Below the pieces are notes generated by a model. The model ran no database searches and was not told the origin of the DNA. It saw only the letters and a list, made by a program, of their open reading frames with translations. A stretch of 64,000 nucleotides of DNA, taken from the NCBI GenBank assembly GCA_019359725.1, contig JAHHGR010000004.1, forward strand, positions 36,667 through 100,666, in the 5' to 3' direction. The position numbers and the translations under genes were made by a program. How positions within the stretch are numbered: the stretch's first letter is position 1; every line of letters begins with the position of its first letter. The DNA comes from Aphanocapsa lilacina HA4352-LM1. GTDB taxonomy: Bacteria > Cyanobacteriota > Cyanobacteriia > Gloeobacterales > Gloeobacteraceae. Positions 40,261 through 49,500 of the stretch are shown here, one piece after another.

Positions 40261-42618
40261 TCAGCGCACGGCCGTTCTCCGGGCGGATTGCCCCTGGAGG
40301 GTGACCGGCTTGGCGACCACCGGCAAGGCGGTCGAAGAGCGAACAGTTGCGGTGATCGCCTGAGACACGTCCGGGGGAGCCTCCCGGGCTACAAAGCATT
40401 CGATGGTCACGGTCTTTTTGGCCCCTTTCTCCAAGCGCCCAACGGTGAGCACGACGCTGCGCTCGTGCTGGGTGCATCGCCCCTTGCCACGGTAGGCCGC
40501 GAAGGTGACGCCGTTGGGCAACCCGAGGACCACCTGGGTGCCGTTGAGGGCGTAGGGCGAGCGGTTGACGAGGCGCACCCGGCAGGGCACGGATTGGGAG
40601 CGGGTCGTCCCCGCCGGGACGTGTAGTTCCACGCTCAGCCGGCCCGTCAGCTCCGGGCGGGTGACGGTGAATTTGTCGAGCAGCGCCGGGGTGCCCACGG
40701 TGGCCGGTGTGACCAGTTCCCCGGTAGCCGGGTCGAGGAGCGGATCGGCGAGCGGATCGGCAAGCGCCTTGCCGTCGGCATCGCTGCCGTAGGGAAATGG
40801 GTCCGCCGCGGTGGCCGAGCAGGTGGCCGAAAGGGGCTCCGAAATCTGGTAGAGCGTCAGATGGTCGCCATCGACCACCACATTGCCGAAGGAAAAGACC
40901 CGCGCTTTGAAGCGCGCCGTGATCTTCGGACCCCGGCCCGCGTTGGCGACGAAGGGCGCCATCTTGGCGCAGGTGAGGTGGGTGTCTACCCAGCCGGCGG
41001 GACCACCGGGCAGCGCCCCCGCTTCGGCAGCCCGGCGGCCGACGGCCGAATCTTCGAGATCTTTGCCGGAATTGGTGAAACCTCCTGAGCCTTCGATGAT
41101 GTGGATGAGTCCGTCCGGCACGGTCCGCCCGATGCCGTCAAAGGCGGTGTCGACCTCCACGGCGGGTTCGCCGCGGGTGTCGGGTGCCTCCGCCACCCGT
41201 CGGCCCGCCCGCAGAGGATGGGTGCGCTGGTAGTTGTGCACATGGCCGTTGAAGACCAGGTTGGCGCCGTGGTCTTCGAGCACCCTGGCGACGGCGCGCA
41301 TCTGGTAGTCGCGGGTGGCGGTGGCTGAGAAGGCCGGCTGGTGGTAAACCACAAACTTCCACAACTGCTCGCTGCGGTCGAGATCGGCAATGAGCCAGTC
41401 GAGCAAGACCGATGGGTACGGGGAGTAGCCAAAGGGTGGGGACTGGTCGGCCGAGCCGTTGCGCGCTCCGACCCGGGCATTGAACAGATGGGGATTGGCA
41501 TCGAGAAAGACGAAGTGGGCGTTCGCGTAATCAAACGAAAAGTTGCTCATGTGGTCGATTTGGCGCCGGGGGCCGCTCGGGGTAGGCACCGTGGTGCTGG
41601 CGCGATAAGCCTCGATAGCAGCAGGCGAGCGATAGGTTTTGCCCTGGTAAGCAAAGGTAAACCCTTCCGCCCGACAGGCATCGCCATCGAAGATGTACTG
41701 CGGGTCAACTCTCTGCGGACCGTTGAGCGGCAGGTAATAGTTGTTGAAGTAAGCCAGGGCGTCGCCGCCTTCGAGGGCGCCGCTGAAGCGCTCGCCCACG
41801 GCCGGCAGGGCAGGGCTCACAGGTGCGTCGTCGGCCAGCAAGTTGACGATATCGCCGGCGCCGCCGATGTCGTGGTTGCCGATTGCGACGTAGATGGGGA
41901 GACTGCGCGCCAACGGCGCCCCTTGATCGCAGGCGGCCACGTCGCTATTCCAAACGGGCATCCAGTAATCGCGGTAGTTGCCCTCGGAGCCGCGCATATA
42001 GACGTTGTCGCCGGTGTTGAGGATAAAATCCGGGCGGGGCGGTGCCGGTGTGCCCGGGAACTTCAGCTCCTCCAGGCGGGACATGGCGTAGGCGATGCGG
42101 GCCTGATATTTGTGCAAGTACGGTTTTTGCGTCTCGCTGGGGTGGAAGAATCCTTGATCCCCGACGACCAGAAATGAGAACGCACCGGAGCGCTTGCGCG
42201 TGTAAAAGGAGGCGCAAAAGCCTTCCAGCGGCAACCCCGGCCCCCGAACACAATAAAAGTAGCGGGTTTCAAATTCCAGACCGCCCAGCAGAGCGTGGTA
42301 GTTCATCCTGGCTCCAGAAGCGGTCGACGGCTGCGGCAGATTCGGATCGCTCGATAGATAGTGGTTTACCGTCCGGCCGCGGGCGATGACGCGGCGGCCG
42401 TAGCGCGGCGTTTTACCGAAATCGACGGTGTAGAGATCCAGTCCGTTCGCCTCGGTTTGCCAGGCGATCACCATCTGGTCTGCAGTACCAAAATTGCTGG
42501 CATCCCCCGGCTGAATGTAGGGCTTGTACGCGATTTTGGTCGCCCCGACGGCGGCGAGTTTGCTGGCTCCTCCCACCAGCAGCAGCAGCGACAATCCCAG
42601 GACGTTGCGCCTTCTCAC
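40261..42618 (-). CDS. Secreted purple-acid-phosphatase-like metallophosphoesterase
   Basis: A 785-aa protein with an N-terminal signal segment (RRRNVLGLSLLLLVGGASK). The metallophosphoesterase core shows the metal-ligand motifs VVGDQGF, LNTGDNVYMRG, AIGNHDIGG, VVYHQPAF and FNGHVHNYQRTHP. The last ~170 residues form beta-rich accessory domains (LSVELHVPAGTT, VTIECFVAREAPPD). Family members hydrolyse phosphate esters outside the cell. I chose GTG at 42618 because it overlaps the stop of the upstream FMO gene (GTGA) and has GGGAG eight bases before it; an upstream ATG at 42684 would overlap the FMO much more. It ends 32 bases before the TonB receptor, suggesting a shared transcript for phosphate-compound capture. 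Confidence 0.85.
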   Translation of the reverse strand: MRRRNVLGLSLLLLVGGASKLAAVGATKIAYKPYIQPGDASNFGTADQMVIAWQTEANGLDLYTVDFGKTPRYGRRVIARGRTVNHYLSSDPNLPQPSTASGARMNYHALLGGLEFETRYFYCVRGPGLPLEGFCASFYTRKRSGAFSFLVVGDQGFFHPSETQKPYLHKYQARIAYAMSRLEELKFPGTPAPPRPDFILNTGDNVYMRGSEGNYRDYWMPVWNSDVAACDQGAPLARSLPIYVAIGNHDIGGAGDIVNLLADDAPVSPALPAVGERFSGALEGGDALAYFNNYYLPLNGPQRVDPQYIFDGDACRAEGFTFAYQGKTYRSPAAIEAYRASTTVPTPSGPRRQIDHMSNFSFDYANAHFVFLDANPHLFNARVGARNGSADQSPPFGYSPYPSVLLDWLIADLDRSEQLWKFVVYHQPAFSATATRDYQMRAVARVLEDHGANLVFNGHVHNYQRTHPLRAGRRVAEAPDTRGEPAVEVDTAFDGIGRTVPDGLIHIIEGSGGFTNSGKDLEDSAVGRRAAEAGALPGGPAGWVDTHLTCAKMAPFVANAGRGPKITARFKARVFSFGNVVVDGDHLTLYQISEPLSATCSATAADPFPYGSDADGKALADPLADPLLDPATGELVTPATVGTPALLDKFTVTRPELTGRLSVELHVPAGTTRSQSVPCRVRLVNRSPYALNGTQVVLGLPNGVTFAAYRGKGRCTQHERSVVLTVGRLEKGAKKTVTIECFVAREAPPDVSQAITATVRSSTALPVVAKPVTLQGQSARRTAVR

Positions 42619-44126
42619 CGCCCGACTCCCGCCCCGGAAGCGTTGCGGGGAATTTTGATCAGATCGGGCACCTGCCGGATCCATTCCTCAGCCCCCTTCC
42701 AGGGATTGGGACCATCCAACCGGTAGTGCGTGGGCAGCATCGGCCCGGTAAGCAACTGCCAGGCGATCTGCCAGTGCCTCCAGACTTTGGGGACAGCATC
42801 GATGAGCCGGGCGATCTCCTCGGTGTACTCCACCTGCCGCACCTGGAAGGAGCGATAACCGCTTGCGACCCAATCTTTTTGTTGTTGGGCGCGCATCCGC
42901 TGGATTTCAGCGCGCATCGACTCGGTGTCGGGCAGGTGCACCTGTTCGCTCAGCACCTTCGAAAACCAGCGCGCCTGCATCTCGGCGCAGGGCAAAAGAG
43001 CGCCGATCACCCGGATGATCCCGATAAAACTGCAATTGGGCAAATCCGGATGAAAGACATGCTTGTAGAGGTCGGTGCCTTCGTTGTGCACCGGCACCAC
43101 CGACGCATCGAAAAACGGGAAGCTGACCCCGTAGCCGGTGGCATAGATCACAATGTCCGCCTCGGTGCTGCTGCCGTCGGTAAAGAGCACCCGCTGCCCG
43201 CTAAATCCGGCAATGGTGGGCCTGGTCTCGATCGCCCCTTTGGCGACCAGGTCGATGACGAACTCATTGGCACTCGGAATCGAAGCAAACAGGCCAAACG
43301 CAGGCTCCAGGTTGCACTGCCGATGCGCCTCCCAAATCGGGGCGAACTTGCGGCTGTACAACGATTTGCGCACACCGGCCGGAATGAGCGCATAGAGACG
43401 GCTGAGATTGCAGTCGAGGGGGCGGCCGGCAAAATAGCGCGGGACCAACCAGCTGTTGCGCCGAAAGCTCCAGATCACCTTCTGGGCAAAGTCCGTGGCC
43501 CGCACGGCAATGTCGACGCCGCTCGCACCGTTGCCCATCACTACGACGCGCTTATTGGCGAACATGGACGGCTCTTTGTAATCTTTCGCGTGCAGAAGGG
43601 TGCCTTTGAAATCTGCCTCACCCGGTATATTTGGCCAGCGCGGCTCCCGAAATACACCGCTGCAAATGGCGAGGGCGTCGAACGATTCGCTCGCCGCACC
43701 CTCGGGCGTACTCACCGTCACCTTCCAATGATCGCGGCTTCGCGAAACCTTCTCGACTTGGCAATTCAGGCGTATACACTCGCGCAGTCGAAAATGGTCT
43801 ACATAGCTGTTCAAGTACGCGAGAATCTCGGTGTGGTGGGGGAAATCGGACATCTGCTCAGGCATCGGATAATCCGAGAAAGCCGAGAGATATTTGGAAT
43901 TTTGAAAGCGAACCGATTCGAAGGTGCCGCCGCTGGCTTTGCGATACACCCAAATACCGCCGACTCGATCGGTGCTCTCGTACAGCGTCACTTGATGACC
44001 GTCATCCCGCAGACACTTAGCCGCCACGATCCCGCTGATTCCACCACCGATGACAGCGACCTTGCAGCGCTTCACCGCGGCCTTGGGAGCCGAAGACATC
44101 AACATCGAACCTGTATCAATCGCCAT
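42615..44126 (-). CDS. Flavin-containing monooxygenase
   Basis: A 503-aa FMO/Baeyer-Villiger-type enzyme. It has the FAD motif VIGGGISGIVAAK near residue 26, the FMO signature FKGTLLHAKDY near 170, the NADP motif VMGNGASGVDI near 190, and IYATGYG near 330. These enzymes oxygenate heteroatoms or ketones using NADPH and O2. ATG 44126 is preceded by GAGGAGAG; an ATG eight codons upstream contains that site within its own reading frame and is less likely. It is the first gene of the minus-strand run, facing a divergent regulatory region. A tailoring role on a ketone lipid is possible but unsupported beyond proximity. Confidence 0.9.
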   Translation of the reverse strand: MAIDTGSMLMSSAPKAAVKRCKVAVIGGGISGIVAAKCLRDDGHQVTLYESTDRVGGIWVYRKASGGTFESVRFQNSKYLSAFSDYPMPEQMSDFPHHTEILAYLNSYVDHFRLRECIRLNCQVEKVSRSRDHWKVTVSTPEGAASESFDALAICSGVFREPRWPNIPGEADFKGTLLHAKDYKEPSMFANKRVVVMGNGASGVDIAVRATDFAQKVIWSFRRNSWLVPRYFAGRPLDCNLSRLYALIPAGVRKSLYSRKFAPIWEAHRQCNLEPAFGLFASIPSANEFVIDLVAKGAIETRPTIAGFSGQRVLFTDGSSTEADIVIYATGYGVSFPFFDASVVPVHNEGTDLYKHVFHPDLPNCSFIGIIRVIGALLPCAEMQARWFSKVLSEQVHLPDTESMRAEIQRMRAQQQKDWVASGYRSFQVRQVEYTEEIARLIDAVPKVWRHWQIAWQLLTGPMLPTHYRLDGPNPWKGAEEWIRQVPDLIKIPRNASGAGVGR

Positions 44127-44162
44127 GGGCTCTCTCTCCTCAGAAAGCATTCAGCTTTGCTG

Positions 44163-44192
44163 TCTATAACAACTTTGACCACACCGAAACAA
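44163..44192 (-). promoter_or_regulatory. Candidate promoter for the FMO-phosphoesterase-receptor genes
   Basis: Reading the minus strand, a TTGTTT hexamer (44187-44192) and TATAGA (44163-44168) are spaced by 18 bases, ending about 37 bases before the FMO start codon. This is the best sigma-70-like pair I see between the divergent FMO and STAND genes. Both hexamers deviate from consensus. The rest of 44193-44387 holds nothing I recognise. Confidence 0.3.
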
Positions 44193-44387
44193 CCATCCAC
44201 CGGCCATCCAAGACGTCGGTTCACCCGCACAGTCCAGGGTCGCCGGGGATGATATAGCGCCCAAGCAGCCCTTGCGGTTGCTTGCGAAAAGCCAGTCCGG
44301 TGACACGACCTCCATCGATTCGCTACCCATCTCCAACAAGGCATAAAGAGCTCTTCAAGCTGGAGAGCAATCGAGGATAGAAGTCAG

Positions 44388-44690
44388 ATGAGAATTGCCA
44401 AATCAGCAATCACAACAAGTCAGTCCAAAAGAATGAATCAACCCTATAGTTATGCAGCTTCACTTACGTACAAGTTCATCGGCAGCCAAACTCCAGATCA
44501 CGGAAGGGTGCTGTCCCTCAAGAAGAGAGATTTTCTACTCCTCACAAAGGGCGTGCGCATCGCAAGAAGCGACGAGGAAAATCTGCAGGGATCTGCGGCA
44601 ATCACCTTTGACACGCCAAGTGTATTGGCCTATCGGATCAACAAGCTAGGAGAGATAGGCCCGTTTCGGCAACTTAAGCAAGCAACTTAA
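44388..44690 (+). CDS. Possible small ORF, 100 aa, in low-GC spacer
   Basis: A 100-codon frame (MRIAKSAITTSQSKRMNQPY ... FRQLKQAT) between the divergent FMO and STAND genes. Base composition is visibly more AT-rich than its neighbours. A GAGG lies 11 bases upstream of the first Met; a second Met at 44433 is another possible start. The product is basic with no motif I recognise. It may be a real transferred gene, a remnant, or a chance frame. Confidence 0.3.
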   Translation: MRIAKSAITTSQSKRMNQPYSYAASLTYKFIGSQTPDHGRVLSLKKRDFLLLTKGVRIARSDEENLQGSAAITFDTPSVLAYRINKLGEIGPFRQLKQAT

Positions 44691-44819
44691 CCGGCCTGAA
44701 ATTTGCCCTGCGCAAACATCAGGGCATCTAGAGCACGAGTGTATGCGAAACAACATGAATCCCGGGTGCCCTGTTGCGATACTGGAGCCCTCCTACGGCG
44801 GCACAGCGGTGAGTTGATC

Positions 44820-47800
44820 ATGAAAACCCCTAAACGCAAACGGCAAAGGGGTGTGCTCCTCACGCCTCAGGGATACAGCCGGCTGCAGGAAGCGCGGCGG
44901 CGGCTGGAATTTCGCGGCAATTTCGGCAACCGCTACACGCTCGATGCGATGAGCGAGCGCACCGGGCTCGCGCCGCGCACCCTCTCCAAGGTGATGAGCC
45001 GCAAAGAGGGCGTCGATCGGCAGACGCTCGAGCAATGTTTTCATACCTTTGGTCTGCAGTTGAACGAGGAGGACTATCTCAGCCTGCAGATCGGTCGCGG
45101 CCGGCGGCGCCAACCGCACGCAAAGCCGCACATGGAATTGAAAGGGGCTCCCAATTTTGCGCAGTTCTATGGGCGCGAGCAGGAACTAGCCACGCTGAAG
45201 CAGTGGATCGTCCAGGAGCGCAGCCGGTTGGTGGCGGTCCTGGGGATGGGGGGCATCGGCAAAACCTGTCTGTGCGCCGAATTGCTCCAGCAGATCCATT
45301 TGGAATTTGAATATGTGCTCTGGCGTTCTGTGCGCAATGGTCCCCTTCCGAAGGAACTGCTGGCGGATCTGGTCCGTTTTTTCTCCCATCCGCAGGAGTT
45401 GGAGTTACCGGCTTCCTTCGAAGGTCAGGTGTACAGCCTGCTGGCGCATCTGCGCAAACATCGCTGTCTTTTTGTGCTTGACAATATCGAGACGCTCATG
45501 AGCAGCGGCAGTCTCGCCGGTCGTTACCGCCCGGGTTTTGAGGAGTACGGATTTCTCTTTGGAGCGGTCGGAAGCACGGCCCACAACAGCTGCCTGGTAC
45601 TCACCAGCCGTGAGCAACCCCAGGGGGTGAATTTTGTCGAAGGCAAGCGGCTGCCGGTGCGGCTGTATCGGCTCGGCGGGTTGGGATATCACGAAGGCAG
45701 ACAAATCTTGTTAGAAAAGGGGCTAGCTGCACCGGAAGGCGATCCGCACTGGAAGGAACTGATTCGCTGCTACGCGGGCAATCCGCTCGCCCTCAAGATC
45801 GTCGCCTCCACCATTCGGGAGTTGTTCGACGGCCAGGCGGCAAACTTTTTACAGCAAGGCTCCGTGGCGTTCGGCGGTATCTACGATCTGCTTGAGCAGC
45901 ATTACCACCGATTATCGGACATCGAAACCGAGTGTCTTTATTGGCTTGCCGTCAATCGCGAACCGGTCCTGCTGTCGCAGCTGCAGGAGGATGTTCTGCT
46001 TCCTGTGTCGCGCTCTAGATTGCTGGAGGCTTTAGAATCTTTGCGGGCGCGCTCTTTGATCGAATGCGGCGGGACACGCTTCACTTTGTTGCCGGTTGTT
46101 CTGGAGTATACAACCGACAAACTCCTCGAAGCGATCTATCGAGAACTGGTAGATGGCAAGAGTGCACTGTTTAGAAGATTCGCCATCTTGAAGGCGCAAA
46201 GCCCGGAACATGTCAAAGACGCCCAAATCCGCTTTCTGCTCAAGCCCCTGGTCGATCAGTTGCTTGCGGTATTCGGAAGCCGGCTGGCTTTGGAACATTA
46301 TACGCATCGGCTGCTGGGGGAATTGCGCCGCTCGGATCCGCAACAGTTGGGGTACGCCGTCGGCAATCTGCTCAACATCCTCTGCCACTGCGGGATCGAG
46401 TTGGGCGGGTACGATTTTTCGACGCTGACGGTCAGGCAGGCCGACCTGCGCGGAGCCCGCCTGTGCAATGCCAACTTTCAACAGACGAATTTCAGTCAAT
46501 CCATCTTCACCGAAGCCTTGAGCACCGTTTCGTCGGTAGCCTTCAGTCCGGACGGCCAACTGCTGGCCACCAGCGAGATCAACGGCACGATCAGGCTCTG
46601 GCAGGCTGCCGATGCTCAGCAACTGGCCTACTGCCGGGGGCATACCAGTTGGGTGTGGTCGATCGCCTTCAGCCCGGACGGGCGCGTCCTGGCCAGCGGC
46701 AGCGCCGACCGGACCGTGCGGCTGTGGGATTATCGCACCGGACAGTGTCTCAAAGTGTTCCAGGGGCACGAGGGATGGGTGCGCTCGGTCGCCTTCCATC
46801 CGGGAGGCGGCATCCTGGCCAGCGGCAGCGAGGATGCCGCCGTCAGGTTGTGGGAGGTCGATTCGGGGCGGTGTCTGCTGACGTTGCGGGGGCACTCCGG
46901 CTGGATCCACGCGGTGCGGTTCAGCCCCAACGGCCAGTGGCTGGCAAGCAGCAGCCAGGACGGCAAAATTCAGTTGTGGCATCCTGAATCCGGGGAGCCG
47001 CTGCAGGCGATGCAGGGACACACCGGCTGGGTGCGCTCCATTGCCTTTGCCCCGGACGGACAGACCCTCATCAGCGGCAGCGACGATCAGACCTTGCGGC
47101 TATGGGATGTCCAAAGGGGCATCCTCCTCAAGTGTTTGCAGGGGCATACCGGCTGGGTGCGCTCGGTCGATTTCAGCCCGGACGGCCGCACCCTCGCCAG
47201 CGGCAGCGACGATCAAACCGTCCGGCTGTGGGATGCGGATGCAGGCCTGTGTTTTCGGGTCATGCACGGGCACAGCAACTGGATCTCGTCGGTCGTGTTC
47301 AGTCCGGATGGGCGGTTGCTCACCAGCGGCAGTGTGGATCACTCGGTCAGGATTTGGGAGACCAGTTCGGGCCATTGTTTGCGGGTTCTCCAGGGACACG
47401 GCAGCGGTATTTGGTCGGTGGCCTTCCGGGGCGACGGCAAGACCCTGGCAAGCGGCAGCATCGATCATTCGGTCAGGCTCTGGGACTTCAGCGCCAGGCA
47501 GCCGATGCGCTCACTGCAGGCCCATACCAGTTGGGTGAGGACGGTGGCCTTCAGCCCGGACGGCACGCTACTGGCCAGTAGCGGGCAGGATCGCACCATC
47601 AAGCTCTGGGATCCGGATTCTGGCCGCTGTTTGAAGACCCTGCGCGGGCACACCGGTTGGGTCAATTCCCTGGCCTTCAGCCCCAACGGCGCTCTGCTCG
47701 CCAGCAGCAGCGTCGATCACTCGCTGAGGATCTGGAATGTCGAAACCGGCCAGTGTCTGGGGATGCTGCAGGGACACACCAGCTGGGTGCGCTCGGTCGC

Positions 47801-48413
47801 CTTCCACCCGGACGGCCGCGTGCTCGCCAGTGCCAGCCAGGACAAAACGGCCCGACTGTGGGATATCGAAACTGGCCGGTGTCTCTGGACATTGCAAGGG
47901 CACACCAGCTGGGTGCGCTCGGTCGCCTTTCACCCGGACGGCCACACCCTCGCCAGCGGCAGTGACGACGGTACCATCAAGCTCTGGGACGTGCCTACCG
48001 GCCGGTTGGCGGACAGCCTGTCGGGGCACGGCAGTGGCGTCTGGTCGGTAGTCTTTGCTGCGGACGGCAAGCGGCTCGCCAGCGGCGGGGACGACAAGAC
48101 GGTGCGGTTGTGGGACACCACCTCGATGCAGTGCACCCACGTGCTGAACCGCCACGCCAGCGGTGTGCTGTGCGTCGCCATCGAAGCGGACAGCCGCATC
48201 CTCGCGAGCTCCAGTGCCGACGAAACGATCACCCTTTGGGATTTACAAGGAGGCAACTACCTAGGAACGATGTGCATCGAAGGACCGTATACAGGGATGA
48301 ACATCACCGGCGCCACGGGGTTGAGCGAAGCACAACTGGCGACATTAAAAGCTTTGGGGGCGGTGGAACGGGACGCTGCCGCTCCGGCGACACCTTCAGG
48401 CCTGGATCGCTGA
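44820..48413 (+). CDS. STAND ATPase: HTH-like - NB-ARC - pentapeptide - 14 WD40 repeats
   Basis: A 1197-aa signal-transduction protein. Residues about 10-95 form a helical HTH-like domain (LTPQGYSRLQEARRRLEF, GLAPRTLSKVMSR). The NB-ARC ATPase follows, with Walker A GMGGIGKT near 142 and a Walker B-like CLFVLDNIE near 219. A short pentapeptide-like stretch (ADLRGARLCNANFQQTNF) precedes fourteen 42-residue WD40 repeats from about residue 565 to 1150, enough for two seven-bladed propellers. STAND proteins act as ligand-triggered oligomerising switches; cyanobacterial versions have regulatory or defence-like roles. No effector such as a nuclease or protease is fused. ATG 44820 was chosen because MKTPKRKRQRG opens the conserved domain. 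The last 18 bases overlap the convergent M41-like gene. Confidence 0.9.
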   Translation: MKTPKRKRQRGVLLTPQGYSRLQEARRRLEFRGNFGNRYTLDAMSERTGLAPRTLSKVMSRKEGVDRQTLEQCFHTFGLQLNEEDYLSLQIGRGRRRQPHAKPHMELKGAPNFAQFYGREQELATLKQWIVQERSRLVAVLGMGGIGKTCLCAELLQQIHLEFEYVLWRSVRNGPLPKELLADLVRFFSHPQELELPASFEGQVYSLLAHLRKHRCLFVLDNIETLMSSGSLAGRYRPGFEEYGFLFGAVGSTAHNSCLVLTSREQPQGVNFVEGKRLPVRLYRLGGLGYHEGRQILLEKGLAAPEGDPHWKELIRCYAGNPLALKIVASTIRELFDGQAANFLQQGSVAFGGIYDLLEQHYHRLSDIETECLYWLAVNREPVLLSQLQEDVLLPVSRSRLLEALESLRARSLIECGGTRFTLLPVVLEYTTDKLLEAIYRELVDGKSALFRRFAILKAQSPEHVKDAQIRFLLKPLVDQLLAVFGSRLALEHYTHRLLGELRRSDPQQLGYAVGNLLNILCHCGIELGGYDFSTLTVRQADLRGARLCNANFQQTNFSQSIFTEALSTVSSVAFSPDGQLLATSEINGTIRLWQAADAQQLAYCRGHTSWVWSIAFSPDGRVLASGSADRTVRLWDYRTGQCLKVFQGHEGWVRSVAFHPGGGILASGSEDAAVRLWEVDSGRCLLTLRGHSGWIHAVRFSPNGQWLASSSQDGKIQLWHPESGEPLQAMQGHTGWVRSIAFAPDGQTLISGSDDQTLRLWDVQRGILLKCLQGHTGWVRSVDFSPDGRTLASGSDDQTVRLWDADAGLCFRVMHGHSNWISSVVFSPDGRLLTSGSVDHSVRIWETSSGHCLRVLQGHGSGIWSVAFRGDGKTLASGSIDHSVRLWDFSARQPMRSLQAHTSWVRTVAFSPDGTLLASSGQDRTIKLWDPDSGRCLKTLRGHTGWVNSLAFSPNGALLASSSVDHSLRIWNVETGQCLGMLQGHTSWVRSVAFHPDGRVLASASQDKTARLWDIETGRCLWTLQGHTSWVRSVAFHPDGHTLASGSDDGTIKLWDVPTGRLADSLSGHGSGVWSVVFAADGKRLASGGDDKTVRLWDTTSMQCTHVLNRHASGVLCVAIEADSRILASSSADETITLWDLQGGNYLGTMCIEGPYTGMNITGATGLSEAQLATLKALGAVERDAAAPATPSGLDR
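46512..48275 (+). repeat. Fourteen tandem 126-bp WD40-encoding repeats
   Basis: Each unit encodes about 42 residues with the pattern W-V-x-S-V-A-F-S-P-D-G ... L-A-S-G-S-x-D-x-x-V-R-L-W-D ... L-x-G-H. All fourteen units are the same length in my count. The first and last are the most divergent. DNA between units is similar enough (for example the reiterated GGGTGCGCTCGGTCG) that slippage or conversion would be easy. Confidence 0.85.
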
Positions 48414-49085
48414 ATCGCTAGATGCGGTATCTTTTGTAGAATTCAGCAACTGCAGGCATTGTTCGAGGCTCTGAGCGGTAAGCATGCGCTCAGCCAGAGC
48501 GTTGTGCGTCTGGCGCTCCGCGTCCAGAATCGCTGCTGCCCGGCGCTCGGCGCGGTTGCGCAGCGTACGGGCGGCCACGGCCCCTGTGCGCTGGGCGGCA
48601 GCCAGCAGCAAACCGACTTTTTGCCGGTCTTCCACCGCTCCGACCGCCTCGCTATAGTACATCCGCTCGGCAAGCGCCCCGGCCAGCCAGGTGGCGCAGT
48701 AGGATTCGATGCCCTCGATGTCGAGCCGGGCGGGGGGGCTGCCCAGTACTACACCGCCCCCGCCGCCCTGTCCTCGGCGAAACGATTCCCAGGCACCCAG
48801 GGTGTACCCTTTCACCGGCAGACCCAAACGGTGGGCGACCAGCAGGTGCCCGGCCTCGTGGCGGGCCACCCGCTCGCGCCAGCCCGGCTGACGCTCCTGA
48901 ATCAGCCCAACGAGCAACACCGACAGCCTTCCCTGCAAGAAGCACTGATCGATGAAAAATGACCCCAGACCCACCACTACCAGAAAGGCGGCGATGGCCG
49001 GCGAGAGGCCGAGGGCGGGACCGAGTCCCGCCAGCAGCGCGATCGAGAGCGCCAGGAAGGCCAGAAGGCCGGTGCGATCGCCCAT
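48396..49085 (-). CDS. Membrane protein with M41-like (FtsH peptidase) HEAGH motif, no AAA domain
   Basis: A 229-aa protein with two N-terminal membrane segments (LLAFLALSIALLAGLGPALG and IAAFLVVVGLGSFFI). A zinc-protease motif RHEAGHLLVAHRLG lies near residue 76, and a C-terminal helical region contains ESYCATWLAGALAERMYY followed by AVEDRQKV, resembling the FtsH third-ligand area. The ATPase module of FtsH is missing. It may be an ATP-independent membrane protease or a protease-derived factor. Small M41-like proteins of this kind occur in photosynthetic organisms. It converges on the STAND gene and overlaps its last 18 bases. Confidence 0.8.
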   Translation of the reverse strand: MGDRTGLLAFLALSIALLAGLGPALGLSPAIAAFLVVVGLGSFFIDQCFLQGRLSVLLVGLIQERQPGWRERVARHEAGHLLVAHRLGLPVKGYTLGAWESFRRGQGGGGGVVLGSPPARLDIEGIESYCATWLAGALAERMYYSEAVGAVEDRQKVGLLLAAAQRTGAVAARTLRNRAERRAAAILDAERQTHNALAERMLTAQSLEQCLQLLNSTKDTASSDSAIQA

Positions 49086-49089
49086 TGGT

Positions 49090-49374
49090 TCAGGCCTCGA
49101 CCCGGGTACCCTTCCAGAAGGCGATGTAGCTGGTGATATGCTTGGCGGCGTCCTTGGGGGTCGGGTAGTACCAGGCGGCGTCTTTGTTCACTTTGCCGTC
49201 CACGACGACATCGTAGTAACTGGCTACCCCTTTCCAGGGGCAGGTGGTGTGGGTGTTGGAAGGCTGGAAGTACTCTTTTTGGATCGCATCGGGCGGAAAG
49301 TAGTAGTTTCCTTCCACCACCTCGCACTGGTCGCTTTGGGCGAGCACGGTCCCGTTCCAGGTCGCTTTGGGCAT
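49090..49374 (-). CDS. DUF427 family protein
   Basis: A 94-aa protein starting MPKATWNGTVLAQSD and containing CPWKGVASYYDV and DAAWYYP, the hallmarks of DUF427, a small beta-barrel family of unknown function common in bacteria. I chose ATG 49374 over a TTG six codons upstream because family members start at MPKAxWNG. It ends five bases before the M41-like gene, so the two may share a transcript. No active-site residues can be assigned. Confidence 0.88.
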   Translation of the reverse strand: MPKATWNGTVLAQSDQCEVVEGNYYFPPDAIQKEYFQPSNTHTTCPWKGVASYYDVVVDGKVNKDAAWYYPTPKDAAKHITSYIAFWKGTRVEA

Positions 49375-49500
49375 AATCGGTGATTCCGGCAACTGACACT
49401 GCTACTCCAGGTTAAATCGATCCGGCCTCCCGGGCGAACCGTCACCCACAAAAGCCTGCGCACAGTACAATCTGCCTGGTTCACATTTTGAGGGGTCCGA

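Noticed and set aside
46512..48275. Regular 126-bp periodicity considered as a CRISPR array or satellite
   Set aside because: Units are in frame, encode WD40 repeats and have no constant repeat plus unique spacer structure.
49441..49500. TACAAT hexamer before the small secreted protein as a promoter
   Set aside because: No convincing -35 element at the right distance.
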